Below are positions 25,996 to 34,975 of a stretch of 64,000 nt of DNA, piece after piece; the first letter of the stretch is position 1, and every line of letters begins with the position of its first letter. Origin of the DNA: CATQGW01 sp965242565 (lineage in GTDB: Bacteria; Chloroflexota; Dehalococcoidia; Bin125); assembly GCA_965242565.1 (NCBI GenBank), contig OZ251457.1, forward strand, positions 1 through 64,000, read 5' to 3'. The notes under the pieces were generated by a model. It saw nothing but the letters and a program-made list of their open reading frames with translations, made no database searches and was not told the origin of the DNA. Position numbers and translations under genes: made by a program.

Positions 25996-27022
25996 GTTCA
26001 GGGGCGAACTGGGACAGCAGTTGGAGGTGCGGTCATGGGACGGGTGTACGGCCAGCTCAGTTGGGAGGAGCGCTGCGCGATCGCCCGACTCCGGGGCGAA
26101 GGCTGCTCGGCGCGGCAGATCGCAGCGGCTCTGGCTCGCTCGCCGTCGACGATCGCGGCGGAGTTGAAGCGCAACGCGGGGGCGGACGGCGGCTACGACC
26201 CGGACGCGGCCCAGTCCCGCAGCCGGGCGCGGCGCAAGCGCGGCCTGAAGCTGGAGCGCGACGACGCGCTGCGCGAGCGGGTGCTGGAGCTGCTCGACCA
26301 GGAGCTCTCGCCGCAGCAGGTCGCGGGCCGGCTGCGCCGCGAAGCGGGCCGCACGGTGATCTCCCACGAAGCGATCTACGAGTTCAGCTACGCCCAGATC
26401 AAACGCACCAAGGACTACCGCTGGCGGCGGCTGTTGCCGCAGGGGCGCAGCCGCCGGCGGCGCCGCGGCGCGCGGGCCCGGCGCAGCTCGGCCGACTACA
26501 TCAAGCTGCGCCGCCCGCTCGCCGAGCGCCCCGCCGAGGCCGCCGCGCGCAGTGAGCCCGGCCACTGGGAGGCGGACCTGGTGCAGTTCGGCCGCGGCGG
26601 TCCCGCGCTGCTCGTGCTGCAGGACCGCTGCACCCGCGCGCTGCTCGCCGCGGCCCTGCCGAGCAAAGCCGCCGACCCGCTGATCCGCGCCCTGCGCCGG
26701 CTGCTCGCCGCCCTGCCGCCGAGCCTGCGCCGCAGCGTCTGCTTCGACAACGGCTCCGAGTTCGTGCGCCATTACGAACTGCACGCGCTCGGCGTCGACA
26801 CGTTCTGCTGCGACCCCCACGCGCCCTGGCAGAAGGGCGGCGTGGAAAACGCGATCGGCCGGCTGCGCGGCCCGCTGCCCCGCTCCACCGACCTCGCCGC
26901 GCGCTCCCGCCGCGCGCTCAACCGGACGCTCGCCCGCTTCAACAACACCCCCCGCAAATGCCTCGACTTCCAAACCCCAGCCGAACTGCTCCAGGCCCAA
27001 CTGTCCAGCTTGCAGACTGAAC
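25996..27022 (+). mobile_element. IS30-family insertion sequence
   Basis: About 1027 bp bounded by imperfect 22-bp inverted repeats: the left end (25996-26017, GTTCAG...GGACAG) pairs with the right end (27001-27022, CTGTCC...CTGAAC), 14 of 22 positions matching. It contains one IS30-type transposase. No target-site duplication is evident: bases outside the ends are CGCTAA and CCACAT. It lies between module 2 and a hairpin block, close to eno. Confidence 0.75.
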
Positions 27023-27327
27023 CCACATTCCCGCTCGGGGGCGGGAATGACGGAAAGAGGGGCGGGAATGACGAGGGAGCGGCGCGGCGGGAACGGCGGG
27101 AGGTGAGGGTGGTGAATTGCGGCGTCGGGGGCGGTTCGGGGCCGATTCCCGCTCGGGGGCGGGAAGGACGGGAGGTGGGGGTGGCCTTAGTCCTCGAAGC
27201 GGGCGGACTGCGGGATGGCGGCGCGGGCGGCGTAGAGCGCCTGGGCGCCCAGCTCCGACTCGATGCGGAGGAGGCGGTTGTATTTGGCGGTGCGCTCGGA
27301 GCGGGCGGGGGCGCCTGTTTTGATTAG
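26035..27327 (+). CDS. IS30-family transposase, reading through its right end
   Basis: DDE transposase: N-terminal helix-turn-helix (LSWEERCAIARLRGEGCSARQIAAALARSPSTIAAELKRN), then HWEADLVQF, CFDNGSEF and KGGVENAIGRLR supplying the D, D and E residues, and the family's C-terminal NNTPRKCLDFQTPAELL. The catalytic set is intact. There is no stop codon inside the element: the frame crosses the right inverted repeat and continues about 100 codons through hairpin repeats into DNA complementary to eno. The functional protein probably ends near residue 330. Confidence 0.85.
   Translation: MGRVYGQLSWEERCAIARLRGEGCSARQIAAALARSPSTIAAELKRNAGADGGYDPDAAQSRSRARRKRGLKLERDDALRERVLELLDQELSPQQVAGRLRREAGRTVISHEAIYEFSYAQIKRTKDYRWRRLLPQGRSRRRRRGARARRSSADYIKLRRPLAERPAEAAARSEPGHWEADLVQFGRGGPALLVLQDRCTRALLAAALPSKAADPLIRALRRLLAALPPSLRRSVCFDNGSEFVRHYELHALGVDTFCCDPHAPWQKGGVENAIGRLRGPLPRSTDLAARSRRALNRTLARFNNTPRKCLDFQTPAELLQAQLSSLQTEPTFPLGGGNDGKRGGNDEGAARRERREVRVVNCGVGGGSGPIPARGREGREVGVALVLEAGGLRDGGAGGVERLGAQLRLDAEEAVVFGGALGAGGGACFD
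27028..27175. repeat. ATTCCCGCTCGGGGGCGGGAAT hairpins after IS30
   Basis: Two copies of the hairpin (about 27029 and 27145) flank GGCGGGAATGACG half-units. They sit in the 160 bp between the IS right end and the eno stop, and may serve as a terminator for eno on the opposite strand. No separate gene is seen. Confidence 0.75.
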
Positions 27328-28521
27328 CCCTGCGTTTGTCGCCACTGCCAGATCGGCGATTGTGGTGTCTTCCGTTTCGCCGGAGCGGTGGCTGATGACG
27401 GCAGTCCAGCCTGCGGCCTGCGCGGTTTGGACGGCGTCCAGCGTTTCGCTGAGGGTGCCGATCTGGTTGAGCTTGACCAGGATGCTGTTGGCGGAGCGCT
27501 CGGCGACGGCGCGGTTGAGCCGCTCGACGTTGGTGACGAGCAGGTCGTCGCCCACGGTCTGGGCGAGCGGGGCGAGGCGCTCGGTGAGGCGCGGCCAGGC
27601 GTCCCAGTCGTCCTCGTCGAGTCCGTCTTCGAGCGAGATGATCGGGTAGCGCTCGCACCACTCCGCCCACAGCGCAATCAACTCGTCCGAACCGAGCGAG
27701 CGGCCCTCCGCGCTCAGCCGATACTCGCCCTCCGCGAACCACTCGCTGGCCGCCGCGTCGAGCGCCAGCGCAACCTCCGCGCCGGCCCGATAGCCCGCCG
27801 CCCCGATCGCCTCCAGCACCAACTCCAGCGCCTCCTCGTTGCGCTCCAGCGCCGGCGCGAAGCCGCCCTCGTCGCCGAGCGTGACGGGCAGCCCGCGCGT
27901 CTGGAGGATGCCGCGCAGCGACTGATACACCTCCGCCACCGCCCGCAGCGCCTCGCCGAAGCTGGGCAGCCCGATTGGGGCGATCATGAACTCCTGGATG
28001 TCGACGCCGCCGGGCGCGTGCGCGCCGCCGTTGAGGATGTTGGCCAGCGGGACGGGCAGCGTGCGGGCGTCGCCGCCGCCCAGTGAGCGGTAGAGCGGCG
28101 TTGCGTTGCGGTCGGCGACGGCGTGGGCGTAGGCGAGCGAGACGCCGAGCAGCGCGTTTGCGCCCAGCCGCGCCTTGTTGGGCGCGCCGTCGAGCGCGAT
28201 CAGGCGTTGGTCGAGGTCGGCCTGCCCCTCCTGCCCCTGTAGCGGCGGCGACGCGGGATCCGTGAGCAGCGCGGCGATCTCGCCGTTCACGGCGCCGACG
28301 GCGTCGAGCACGCCGCGTCCGTGGTAGCGCCGGGGGTTAGCGTCGCGCCGCTCGACCGCTTCGTGCGCGCCGGTGCTCGCGCCGGAGGGGACGGCGGCGC
28401 GACCGCGACCGCCGCCGCGCAGCTCCAGCTCGGCTTCGAGCGTGGGGTTGCCGCGCGAGTCGAGGATCTCGCGGGCGTCGACGCGGGCGATCCGCAGCCC
28501 GTCTGACAGGTCGTCCGACAC
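27187..28521 (-). CDS. eno: enolase
   Basis: Interconverts 2-phosphoglycerate and phosphoenolpyruvate. 444 residues: the N-terminal domain REILDSRGNPTLEAEL, PSGASTGAHEAVE, the metal and catalytic motifs LGDEGGFAP, SLEDGLDEDDWDAW, LLVTNVERL, VKLNQIGTLSETLD, SHRSGETEDTTIADLAV. It starts at a GTG. Typical length is about 430; the surplus is a slightly longer N-terminus. Confidence 0.97.
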   Translation of the reverse strand: MSDDLSDGLRIARVDAREILDSRGNPTLEAELELRGGGRGRAAVPSGASTGAHEAVERRDANPRRYHGRGVLDAVGAVNGEIAALLTDPASPPLQGQEGQADLDQRLIALDGAPNKARLGANALLGVSLAYAHAVADRNATPLYRSLGGGDARTLPVPLANILNGGAHAPGGVDIQEFMIAPIGLPSFGEALRAVAEVYQSLRGILQTRGLPVTLGDEGGFAPALERNEEALELVLEAIGAAGYRAGAEVALALDAAASEWFAEGEYRLSAEGRSLGSDELIALWAEWCERYPIISLEDGLDEDDWDAWPRLTERLAPLAQTVGDDLLVTNVERLNRAVAERSANSILVKLNQIGTLSETLDAVQTAQAAGWTAVISHRSGETEDTTIADLAVATNAGLIKTGAPARSERTAKYNRLLRIESELGAQALYAARAAIPQSARFED

Positions 28522-28532
28522 GGCGGCCGGCC

Positions 28533-29549
28533 CTAGCTAGCGCGCGGGTGGGCGCGGTCGTAGACCTCGCGCATGTGCTCGTCGGCCAGCTGGGTGTAGA
28601 GCTGGGTGGTCGAGATGTTGGCGTGGCCCATCAGTTCCTGGACGTTGCGCAGGGGGGCGCTGCCGCGCAGCATGTGGGTGGCGAAGGAGTGGCGCAGGGT
28701 GTGGGGGGTGACGTTGCTGATACCGGCTTCGCGGGCGTAGTTCTTGAGCACGAGCCAGACGCCCTGGCGGGTGAGCCGCTCGCCGCGGCGGTTGATGAAG
28801 AGCGCCTTCTCGCCGCTCCGCCGGGCCAGCCGCGGGCGGGATTCTTCGAGGTAGGTGTAGAGCGCCGAGACTGCGGCGTCGTGGATCGGGATCAGGCGCT
28901 CGCGGCGGCCCTTGCCGATGCAGCGCACGGCGGCGCGCTGATTGTGCAGCTCGATCGAGTCGAGGTCGAGGGAGACGAACTCGCTGACGCGCATGCCGGT
29001 GGCGTAGAGCAGTTCGAGCATCGCCTTGTCGCGCTTGGCTTCGGCGGTGTTCTTGCGCGCGGGCTGTTCGAGCAGCGCGTCGATCTCGTCGATCGTGAGG
29101 GTGTGGGGCAGGGTGCGCCCGACGCGCGGCGAGGCCATTTGGTCGGCGGGGTTCTCGTCGATCACCTCCTCGGACTTGAGGTAGGCGAAGAAGCTTTTCA
29201 GGGCGGCGACCTTGCGGGCGACCGTCGCTTCGGCGTACTGCTGTTCGCGCAGGTAGGCGAGGTATTCGGTCAGTTCTTCCTCGCCGATGGCGGTGAGGTC
29301 CTGGTGGGGGAGCGCCGGTGGCGGGGCGGCGCCGGGGTGGACGGTGCGGTTGGGGCGCGCGACGGCGTCCGCGGGTTTCAGCGTTTGTTCGCCGTACTGC
29401 TCGATCATGAAGGCGCGGAATTGCGCCAGATCGTTGCGGTAGGCCGAGATCGTGTTGTTGGACGATCCCTTCTCGGCGGCCATGTAGCTGAGGAACTGAC
29501 CGATTTCGCGCTCCATCTGATGGGCCGACCCTTCTGCGAGCATCGTCAT
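28533..29549 (-). CDS. XerC/XerD-type tyrosine recombinase
   Basis: A 338-residue site-specific recombinase, probably for chromosome dimer resolution. N-terminal SAM-like core-binding domain (FLSYMAAEKGSSNNTISAYRNDL) with an about 35-residue Pro/Ala insert near residue 60, then the catalytic domain: Arg in ATGMRVSEFVSL, Lys in GKGRRERLIP, His-x-x-Arg in HTLRHSFATHML, His in LMGHANISTTQLY and the nucleophile Tyr in the same block. Ends 12 bp before the eno start and is co-directional. XerC and XerD cannot be separated by eye. Confidence 0.92.
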   Translation of the reverse strand: MTMLAEGSAHQMEREIGQFLSYMAAEKGSSNNTISAYRNDLAQFRAFMIEQYGEQTLKPADAVARPNRTVHPGAAPPPALPHQDLTAIGEEELTEYLAYLREQQYAEATVARKVAALKSFFAYLKSEEVIDENPADQMASPRVGRTLPHTLTIDEIDALLEQPARKNTAEAKRDKAMLELLYATGMRVSEFVSLDLDSIELHNQRAAVRCIGKGRRERLIPIHDAAVSALYTYLEESRPRLARRSGEKALFINRRGERLTRQGVWLVLKNYAREAGISNVTPHTLRHSFATHMLRGSAPLRNVQELMGHANISTTQLYTQLADEHMREVYDRAHPRAS

Positions 29550-30560
29550 TGTCGCTGCGCTCCAAACCTAGCCATTCCGCGCGGTCAGTCGCCGGCGGTC
29601 GGCGGTCGTTGATTGGAAGCCGTGGATTGACGGCTCCCTTATGACGCTTTAGCAAGCGGTCGGCGCGGGCGCAGAAAAGGCGAGGGGGCGTTTTACCCGC
29701 CGTGATCGCCGTTGTCGTTGAGGCGATGTTGGGGCGGCGTTGGGGTGAGGTTGGGGCGCGTTTGCGGGGCGTTGCGGCTCCGGTTGTGGAAGAATTGTGG
29801 AATTCCAACACTCAACTTCGCCGGCAGCACACCACATCGCCCAACCTCCCCGTTCTTCCGTCATTCCCGCCTCTGAGCGGGAATCGGCCACACGCCGCCC
29901 CCACCGCCACACGCCGCCCCCACCGCCACACCCGCCCCTCTCTCCACCCCGTCATACCCGCGCCCCTCCACCGTCATACCCGCGCTTGCCGCGGGTATCT
30001 CGACGTGACCAGCACCCAACCCCCATCCCCAAGATCCGTCGCCCCAGACTTGATCTGGGGCCCATACGGCGGTCGTTGGCGGGACCGAGCGTCGGAGTTC
30101 CTGCGCATGCTCGTTGAGGGACCGCTCCGGTCCCCTGCGTTGCGCGCCACGTTGGGTTTGGGTTCCAGATCAAGTCTGGAACGACGGACAGGGGGCGGCG
30201 GAGGAGGGCGGGCACAGGGGTTGGAGGTGAAGCGGGGCCGATTCCCGCTCGGGGGCGGGAATGACGAGGGAGAGGCGGGAATGACGAGGGAGGGGCGGGA
30301 ATGACGAGGGAGGGGCGGGAATGACGAGGGAGAGGCGGGAATGACGAGGGAGAGGGGCGGGAATGGCCAGAGGAGCGGAGAGCGGCGTTGGTGCTGTTCT
30401 CGTCGAGATACCCGCGGCAAGCGCGGGTATGACGGTGGAGGGGCGCGGGTATGACGGAGGTGAGAGGCGGGTATGACGGGGGTGAGAGGCGGGTATGACG
30501 GAGGTGAGAGGTGGGTATGACGGGGGTGAGAGGCGGGGATGGTGGGGATGGGGGGTGAAC
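29550..30560. repeat. 1-kb repeat field between the recombinase and uvrC
   Basis: 29550-29850 is plain non-coding sequence with a TGGAATTCCA palindrome. From 29860: a TTCCCGCCTCTGAGCGGGAA hairpin; the hairpin ATACCCGCGCTTGCCGCGGGTAT (about 29975) with CTCGACGTGACCAGCACCCA; and a composite element (about 30035-30185) bounded by GCCCCAGACTTGATCTGGGGC and GTTCCAGATCAAGTCTGGAAC. Then come five GGCGGGAATGACGAGGGAG units (30250-30365), an inverted ATACCCGCGGCAAGCGCGGGTAT hairpin (30407-30430), and four about 24-bp GGGTATGACGGAGGTGAGAGG units to 30545. No gene is seen. Confidence 0.85.
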
Positions 30561-30565
30561 AGGTT

Positions 30566-32485
30566 CTAGAGTTCGGTCTTGATCTGCTCGGCGACGCGGT
30601 GAGTGAGTCCGGGGGTGGCGGCGATTTCTTCGGCGCTGGCCTGGCGGATCGCCTGTAGCGAGCCGAACTTGCGCAGCAGCGCCTTTTTGCGGGTCGGCCC
30701 GATGCCGGGAATCCGGTCCAGGGGGCTGCGCGAGGCGCGCTGACTGCGCAGCCGGCGGTGGTAGGAGATCGCGAAGCGGTGCGCTTCGTCGCGGATGCGC
30801 TGCACCAGATACATGCCCTGCGAGCGCCGATCGAGCCGGATCGGCTCCGCCGTGTCGACCAGGAAGAGCAGTTCCTCGCGCTTGGCCAGGCCGGCGAGTG
30901 GGATGTCGTCCACGGCGAGGTTGCGCATCACGTCGTGCGCGGCGGAGACCTGGCCGCGCCCGCCGTCTACGATCACGAGGTCCGGGATCGCGCCCCAGCC
31001 CGCGTCGCCGCCTGTATCGCCGTTGGCAGCCTCCTCCTGCTCACTGTCTGTCTCGCCGCCGGCGAGGTCGGCGGGGAGCTCGCGGCCGGCGGCGCGCTCG
31101 AGCTGGCGCTGTTCGCCGAGCCGCTTGAAGCGGCGGCGCATGACTTCGGCCATTGAGGCGAAATCGTCGGGGCCCTGGATCGACTTGATCCGGAAGCGGC
31201 GGTATTCGCGCGTCGCGGGGCGGCCGTCGAGGAAGACGACCATCGAGGCGACGGTGCTGTCGCCCTGGTTGTGTGAGATGTCGTAGCACTCGACGCGGTG
31301 GGGCGGCGCGGGCAGGCTGAGCGCCTGCTCGAGTTCGACCAGCGCGGCGTCGGTGCGCCCGCGGTCGGCCAGCCAGCGCACGCGCTGGAGTTCCAGCGCC
31401 TCCTGCGCGTTCTCCGCCGCCATCTCGGTCAGCCGGCGCTTGTCGCCGCGCTGCGGGCGGCGGATTTCGACCGCACCGCCGCGCTTCTCCGTCAGCCAGC
31501 CGGCGAGCAGCTCGGGCTGATCGATCGCCTGCGGAATCAGCACCAGGCGCGGCACCTGCACGGCGCTCTCGTAATACTGGCGCAGGAAGGCGGCCAGCAC
31601 CCGCTCCAGCGGTTCATCCTGGACGCCGGCCAGTGAGAAGTGGTCGCTGCCCGTCATCTTCCGGCCGCGGATGAAGAGCACCTGCACGACTGCTTCGTCG
31701 CCGTCCACGGCGATGCCGAAGGCGTCGAGCTCAGAGTCGGCGGTGTCGGCGGTGATCTGCTGCTCGGTGACGCGCTCGACGGCGGCCAGCTGGTCGCGCA
31801 GCATCGCCGCGCGCTCGAAGTTGAGCTCATTCGCCGCGTCGGTCATCGCCTCCGTCAGCTGCTCGACGACGACGGAGCTTTTGCCGTCGAGGAAGAGCAT
31901 CGTCTGGTCGATCACCTCGCGGTATTCGTCGGGCGTGCAGTAGGAGGTGCAGGGGGCGATGCAGCGGCGGATGTAGTAATCGAGGCAGGGTCGCGGGTCG
32001 GAGCCGGTGATTTCCTTGTCGCAGGAGCGCCAGGGGAAGAGTTTCTTGACCAGATCGAGCGAGGTGCGCACCGACTTGGCGGAGGCGTAGGGGCCGAAGT
32101 AGCGCGCGCCGTCGTTCTGCACGCGGCGCGTGATCGTGACTCTCGGCCAGGGCGAGTCGACATCCACCTTGAGGTAGGGGTAGTGCTTGTCGTCCTTGAG
32201 CCGCACGTTGAAGAGCGGCTGGTGTCGCTTGACCAGGGTGGCTTCGAGGTGCAGGGCGTCCTGCTCGGTGCGGGTGGTGACGATTTCGAGCGCGGCGATT
32301 CGGGCGGAGAGCTTGCGCGTCTTGCCTTCCAGCGAGCGCGGCGAGCCGAAGTAGGAGCGCACGCGGGAGCGCAGGTTGGCGGCCTTGCCGACGTAGATCA
32401 CCTTGCCGCCTTGGTCGCGGAAGGTGTAGACGCCGGGCTTGGCGGGCAGGGCGGCGACCTGGGCGCGGAGTTGATCGGTGCTCAC
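30566..32485 (-). CDS. uvrC: excinuclease ABC subunit C
   Basis: Makes the two nicks in nucleotide excision repair. 639 residues: GIY-YIG domain (PGVYTFRDQGGKVIYVGKA), the cysteine cluster CDKEITGSDPRPCLDYYIRRCIAPC, UVR domain (NELNFERAAMLRDQL), RNase-H-like C-terminal nuclease (HRVECYDISHNQGDSTVASMVVF, PDLVIVDGGRGQ, DEAHRFAISYHR) and helix-hairpin-helix (IPGIGPTRKKALLRKFG). I take the GTG at 32485 (VSTDQLRAQV); a TTG at 32512 is possible. An insert of about 30 acidic residues sits before VIVDGGRG. Confidence 0.95.
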   Translation of the reverse strand: MSTDQLRAQVAALPAKPGVYTFRDQGGKVIYVGKAANLRSRVRSYFGSPRSLEGKTRKLSARIAALEIVTTRTEQDALHLEATLVKRHQPLFNVRLKDDKHYPYLKVDVDSPWPRVTITRRVQNDGARYFGPYASAKSVRTSLDLVKKLFPWRSCDKEITGSDPRPCLDYYIRRCIAPCTSYCTPDEYREVIDQTMLFLDGKSSVVVEQLTEAMTDAANELNFERAAMLRDQLAAVERVTEQQITADTADSELDAFGIAVDGDEAVVQVLFIRGRKMTGSDHFSLAGVQDEPLERVLAAFLRQYYESAVQVPRLVLIPQAIDQPELLAGWLTEKRGGAVEIRRPQRGDKRRLTEMAAENAQEALELQRVRWLADRGRTDAALVELEQALSLPAPPHRVECYDISHNQGDSTVASMVVFLDGRPATREYRRFRIKSIQGPDDFASMAEVMRRRFKRLGEQRQLERAAGRELPADLAGGETDSEQEEAANGDTGGDAGWGAIPDLVIVDGGRGQVSAAHDVMRNLAVDDIPLAGLAKREELLFLVDTAEPIRLDRRSQGMYLVQRIRDEAHRFAISYHRRLRSQRASRSPLDRIPGIGPTRKKALLRKFGSLQAIRQASAEEIAATPGLTHRVAEQIKTEL

Positions 32486-32517
32486 AGGCGCAAGGGTAGG
32501 GCGAATTGGCAATGAGG

Positions 32518-32594
32518 TGGCGCGCCCGGCAGGACTTGAACCTGCGACCTCTGCCTCCGCAGGGCAGCGCTCTCATCCGCTGAGCTACGGGCGC
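32518..32594 (-). tRNA. tRNA-Arg(GCG)
   Basis: 77 nt; acceptor GCGCCCG/CGGGCGC, anticodon loop CTGCGGA (GCG), T-arm GCAGG-TTCAAGT-CCTGC, discriminator G, encoded CCA. First of four minus-strand tRNAs. Confidence 0.95.
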
Positions 32595-32639
32595 ACGGCG
32601 TTCCAGCCTACACGGCCGGGGGACTGATGGGAGAAGGGG

Positions 32640-32726
<87 letters not shown>

Positions 32727-32755
32727 ACTGATGCGGTTGGCGGTCGGTCGGCTGG

Positions 32756-32832
32756 TGGTGGGCGATGCAGGACTTGAACCTGCGGCCTCTCGGATGTGAA
32801 CCGAACGCTCTAGCCAGCTGAGCTAATCGCCC
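32756..32832 (-). tRNA. tRNA-Val(CAC)
   Basis: 77 nt; acceptor GGGCGAT/ATCGCCC, anticodon loop TTCACAT (CAC), T-arm GCAGG-TTCAAGT-CCTGC, encoded CCA. A second valine tRNA (TAC) lies at 34893. Confidence 0.95.
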
Positions 32833-32849
32833 TCCGAGGGTAGCGCGGT

Positions 32850-32925
32850 TGGTAGCAGCGGCAGGACTCGAACCTGCGACACGGGGCTTATGAGTCCCCT
32901 GCTCTGCCAACTGAGCTACGCTGCC
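32850..32925 (-). tRNA. tRNA-Met/Ile(CAT)
   Basis: 76 nt; acceptor GGCAGCG/CGCTGCT, anticodon loop CTCATAA (CAT), encoded CCA. The last anticodon-stem pair is an A-G mismatch (GGGGA/GCCCC). It lacks the three consecutive G-C pairs next to the loop that mark the initiator, so it is elongator Met or a lysidine-modified Ile tRNA; tilS is in this window, but the sequence does not settle which. Confidence 0.88.
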
Positions 32926-33099
32926 ATGTCTTGCAGACAGGCTCAGGCTACCGCGTCGGCGATTGCGCGTCAAAGCACCGCGCGCGGAGGCGCGCCGTAT
33001 TGGCGTGGCTCTTCTACCATTGTCCCCAGGCATGTCCCCTGGGCGGCGCGCCGGAGCGCACAGCAGCGCGCAGGGGTCACACACCGGGCAGGCAGAGCG

Positions 33100-33672
33100 A
33101 TGGCGGTTCCCAGGCATCCCTCCTCATCGCTGCGCGGACGGCTGCTGGTCGCGTCGCAGAACCTGCGCGACCCCAACTTCTTCCGCACCGTGGTGCTCAT
33201 GCTGGAGCACGGCGAGGGCGCGCTGGGCGTGGTGCTCAACCGCCCCACCTCGATCACGGTCGAGCAGGCCGCTCCGGAGTGGGCCGAGCTGATCGGGCCG
33301 CCCGCGGTGGTCTTCAACGGCGGACCCGTCGAGCGCACCGCCGCGATCGCGCTGGGCCGCAGCGCCGGCATCGGACTGCCCGAGGGCGCCTTCACCCGCC
33401 ACTCCGATCAGTTCGGCATGGTGGATCTCAACCAGGAGCCCTCGGAACTGCTCGGCGCCGTCAGCGACATGCGCATCTTTTCGGGCTACGCCGGCTGGAG
33501 TCCGGGCCAGCTGGAAGAGGAGATCGACTCGGGCGGCTGGCTGGTGCTCGATTCGGCCGGCTTCGATCCGCTCACAACCGACCCTTCGACGCTCTGGAAC
33601 GCCGCCCTCGCCGAGACCACGGCCGGTCGCGTGCTGCGCCCCACCCGCGCGCCGATCGGCGAGAACAACTAG
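33100..33672 (+). CDS. YqgE/AlgH family protein (UPF0301)
   Basis: A 190-residue DUF179 protein. Family blocks: GRLLVASQNLRDPNFFRTVVLMLEHGEGALGVVLNRPT, VFNGGPVE, DMRIFSGYAGWSPGQLEEEI and a GWLVLD close. Its biochemical role is unknown in any organism. ATG at 33100 gives the family's usual length. The TlpA-like gene follows 9 bp later, so the two are likely co-transcribed. Confidence 0.92.
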   Translation: MAVPRHPSSSLRGRLLVASQNLRDPNFFRTVVLMLEHGEGALGVVLNRPTSITVEQAAPEWAELIGPPAVVFNGGPVERTAAIALGRSAGIGLPEGAFTRHSDQFGMVDLNQEPSELLGAVSDMRIFSGYAGWSPGQLEEEIDSGGWLVLDSAGFDPLTTDPSTLWNAALAETTAGRVLRPTRAPIGENN

Positions 33673-33681
33673 GGCCGGCCG

Positions 33682-34869
33682 ATGAACGCGCTGCTGGAAC
33701 GCCTGCGATCGCTGCGCATCCCCGCCGTGCAGCTGGCCTTTCTGGAGCGTCCGCGCAGCGCACGCGACGCGCTCACCCGCCTCGCCGTCTTCGCCGCCGT
33801 CGTGGTCGCCGCCGTCGTGCCCGTCTTCCTCGGACGCGGCGGCAACGACGTGAGCGAGGGCGCCAGCGCGAGCTTCCTCGCCCAGCAGACCGAGCTCGAA
33901 GAGGCGCGGGTCGAATACGAGGCGCTCGAAGAGACGGGCGATGCGCAGGGCGAGGATGGCCGCGCGCTCGCCGCCCGCATCTCCGAACTCGAAGCCGCCA
34001 CGATGCTCGGCCACATCGAGCGCGAAGGCGATTCGACGCGCGTCGGTGAGCGCGCGCCCGATTTCCGCCTGCTCACCCTTGAAGGCGAACCCTTCCAGCT
34101 CTCCGCCGTCGAGGGCCCCACGATCCTCAACTTCTGGGCCTCGTGGTGCGCCCCATGCATCGAGGAGATGCCCGATTTCGAGCTGGTCCACCAGGAGTTC
34201 GGCGATCGGCTCACGCTGATCGGCGTCAACGACGGCGAGGACCTCGAGACCGCCCTGGAATTCCAGGGGCGCACCGGCGTTACCTACGTCGTGCTGCTCG
34301 ACCCCACCACCCAGCTCACCCGCGGCCCCTACGGTCTGATCGGCCGCCCCACCACCTTCTACATCAAGGCCGGCGGCGTCATTCACGACATTCGCGTGGG
34401 CATCCACTCGCTGGAGGAGATGCGCCGCCTCGCCGGCGAGCTGCTCGGCGAGCAGCCGGCCGCGGCGCAGGCGGACGCGCCCGGCTCGGCGGGCTACGCG
34501 GAGCGCGCGCTGGACCTGATCGCCTCGGGCCGCGCCAACTTCAACGTGGGCGCCGACCTGCTCGACGACTGGGCGGAAAATCCGGCGCGCTTCGACGATC
34601 CCGGCTGGCGCCGCAACATCGTCGCGCAGACGCGCGTCTGGGACGCGCTCGCCGAGCGCGCCGAGGGCCTGACCGCGCCGCGCAACGCGCGGCAGATGCA
34701 CGACGAGCTGGCCGCCTCGCTCGCCTCAATCCAGGTCTCCGGCGCGCTAATCCGCGAAGCGATGGAGTCGGACGATGCGTCGGAGATCGAGGCGGCCGGC
34801 CAACTGCTGGCGACGGGCGCGGATGCGTTTCGGCGCGTCGCCTCGGAGCTGGAGGCGTCGCTGCGCTAG
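33682..34869 (+). CDS. membrane-anchored TlpA/ResA-like thioredoxin
   Basis: 395 residues: one membrane segment at about 34-51 (LAVFAAVVVAAVVPVFLG), a coiled-coil-like acidic linker (61-105), then a thioredoxin-fold domain (FRLLTLEGEPFQLSAVEGPTILNFWASWCAPC, redox pair WCAPC; PTTFYI with cis-Pro). The last about 130 residues are helical and not part of the thioredoxin fold. It would sit outside the membrane as a thiol-disulphide reductase, for instance in cytochrome c assembly; the partner is unknown. Confidence 0.88.
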   Translation: MNALLERLRSLRIPAVQLAFLERPRSARDALTRLAVFAAVVVAAVVPVFLGRGGNDVSEGASASFLAQQTELEEARVEYEALEETGDAQGEDGRALAARISELEAATMLGHIEREGDSTRVGERAPDFRLLTLEGEPFQLSAVEGPTILNFWASWCAPCIEEMPDFELVHQEFGDRLTLIGVNDGEDLETALEFQGRTGVTYVVLLDPTTQLTRGPYGLIGRPTTFYIKAGGVIHDIRVGIHSLEEMRRLAGELLGEQPAAAQADAPGSAGYAERALDLIASGRANFNVGADLLDDWAENPARFDDPGWRRNIVAQTRVWDALAERAEGLTAPRNARQMHDELAASLASIQVSGALIREAMESDDASEIEAAGQLLATGADAFRRVASELEASLR

Positions 34870-34892
34870 CGTGGAACAGGAGCGTCAGGCAG

Positions 34893-34969
34893 GGGCGATT
34901 AGCTCAGGCGGCCAGAGCGTCCGGTTTACACCCGGGAGGTCGGAGGTTCGAGCCCTCCATCGCCCACCA
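34893..34969 (+). tRNA. tRNA-Val(TAC)
   Basis: 77 nt; acceptor GGGCGAT/ATCGCCC, anticodon loop TTTACAC (TAC), T-arm GGAGG-TTCGAGC-CCTCC, encoded CCA. Its 3' end abuts the ImmA gene, a usual place for island integration, but I find no copy of the tRNA 3' end downstream. Confidence 0.96.
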
Positions 34970-34975
34970 GGCCGC

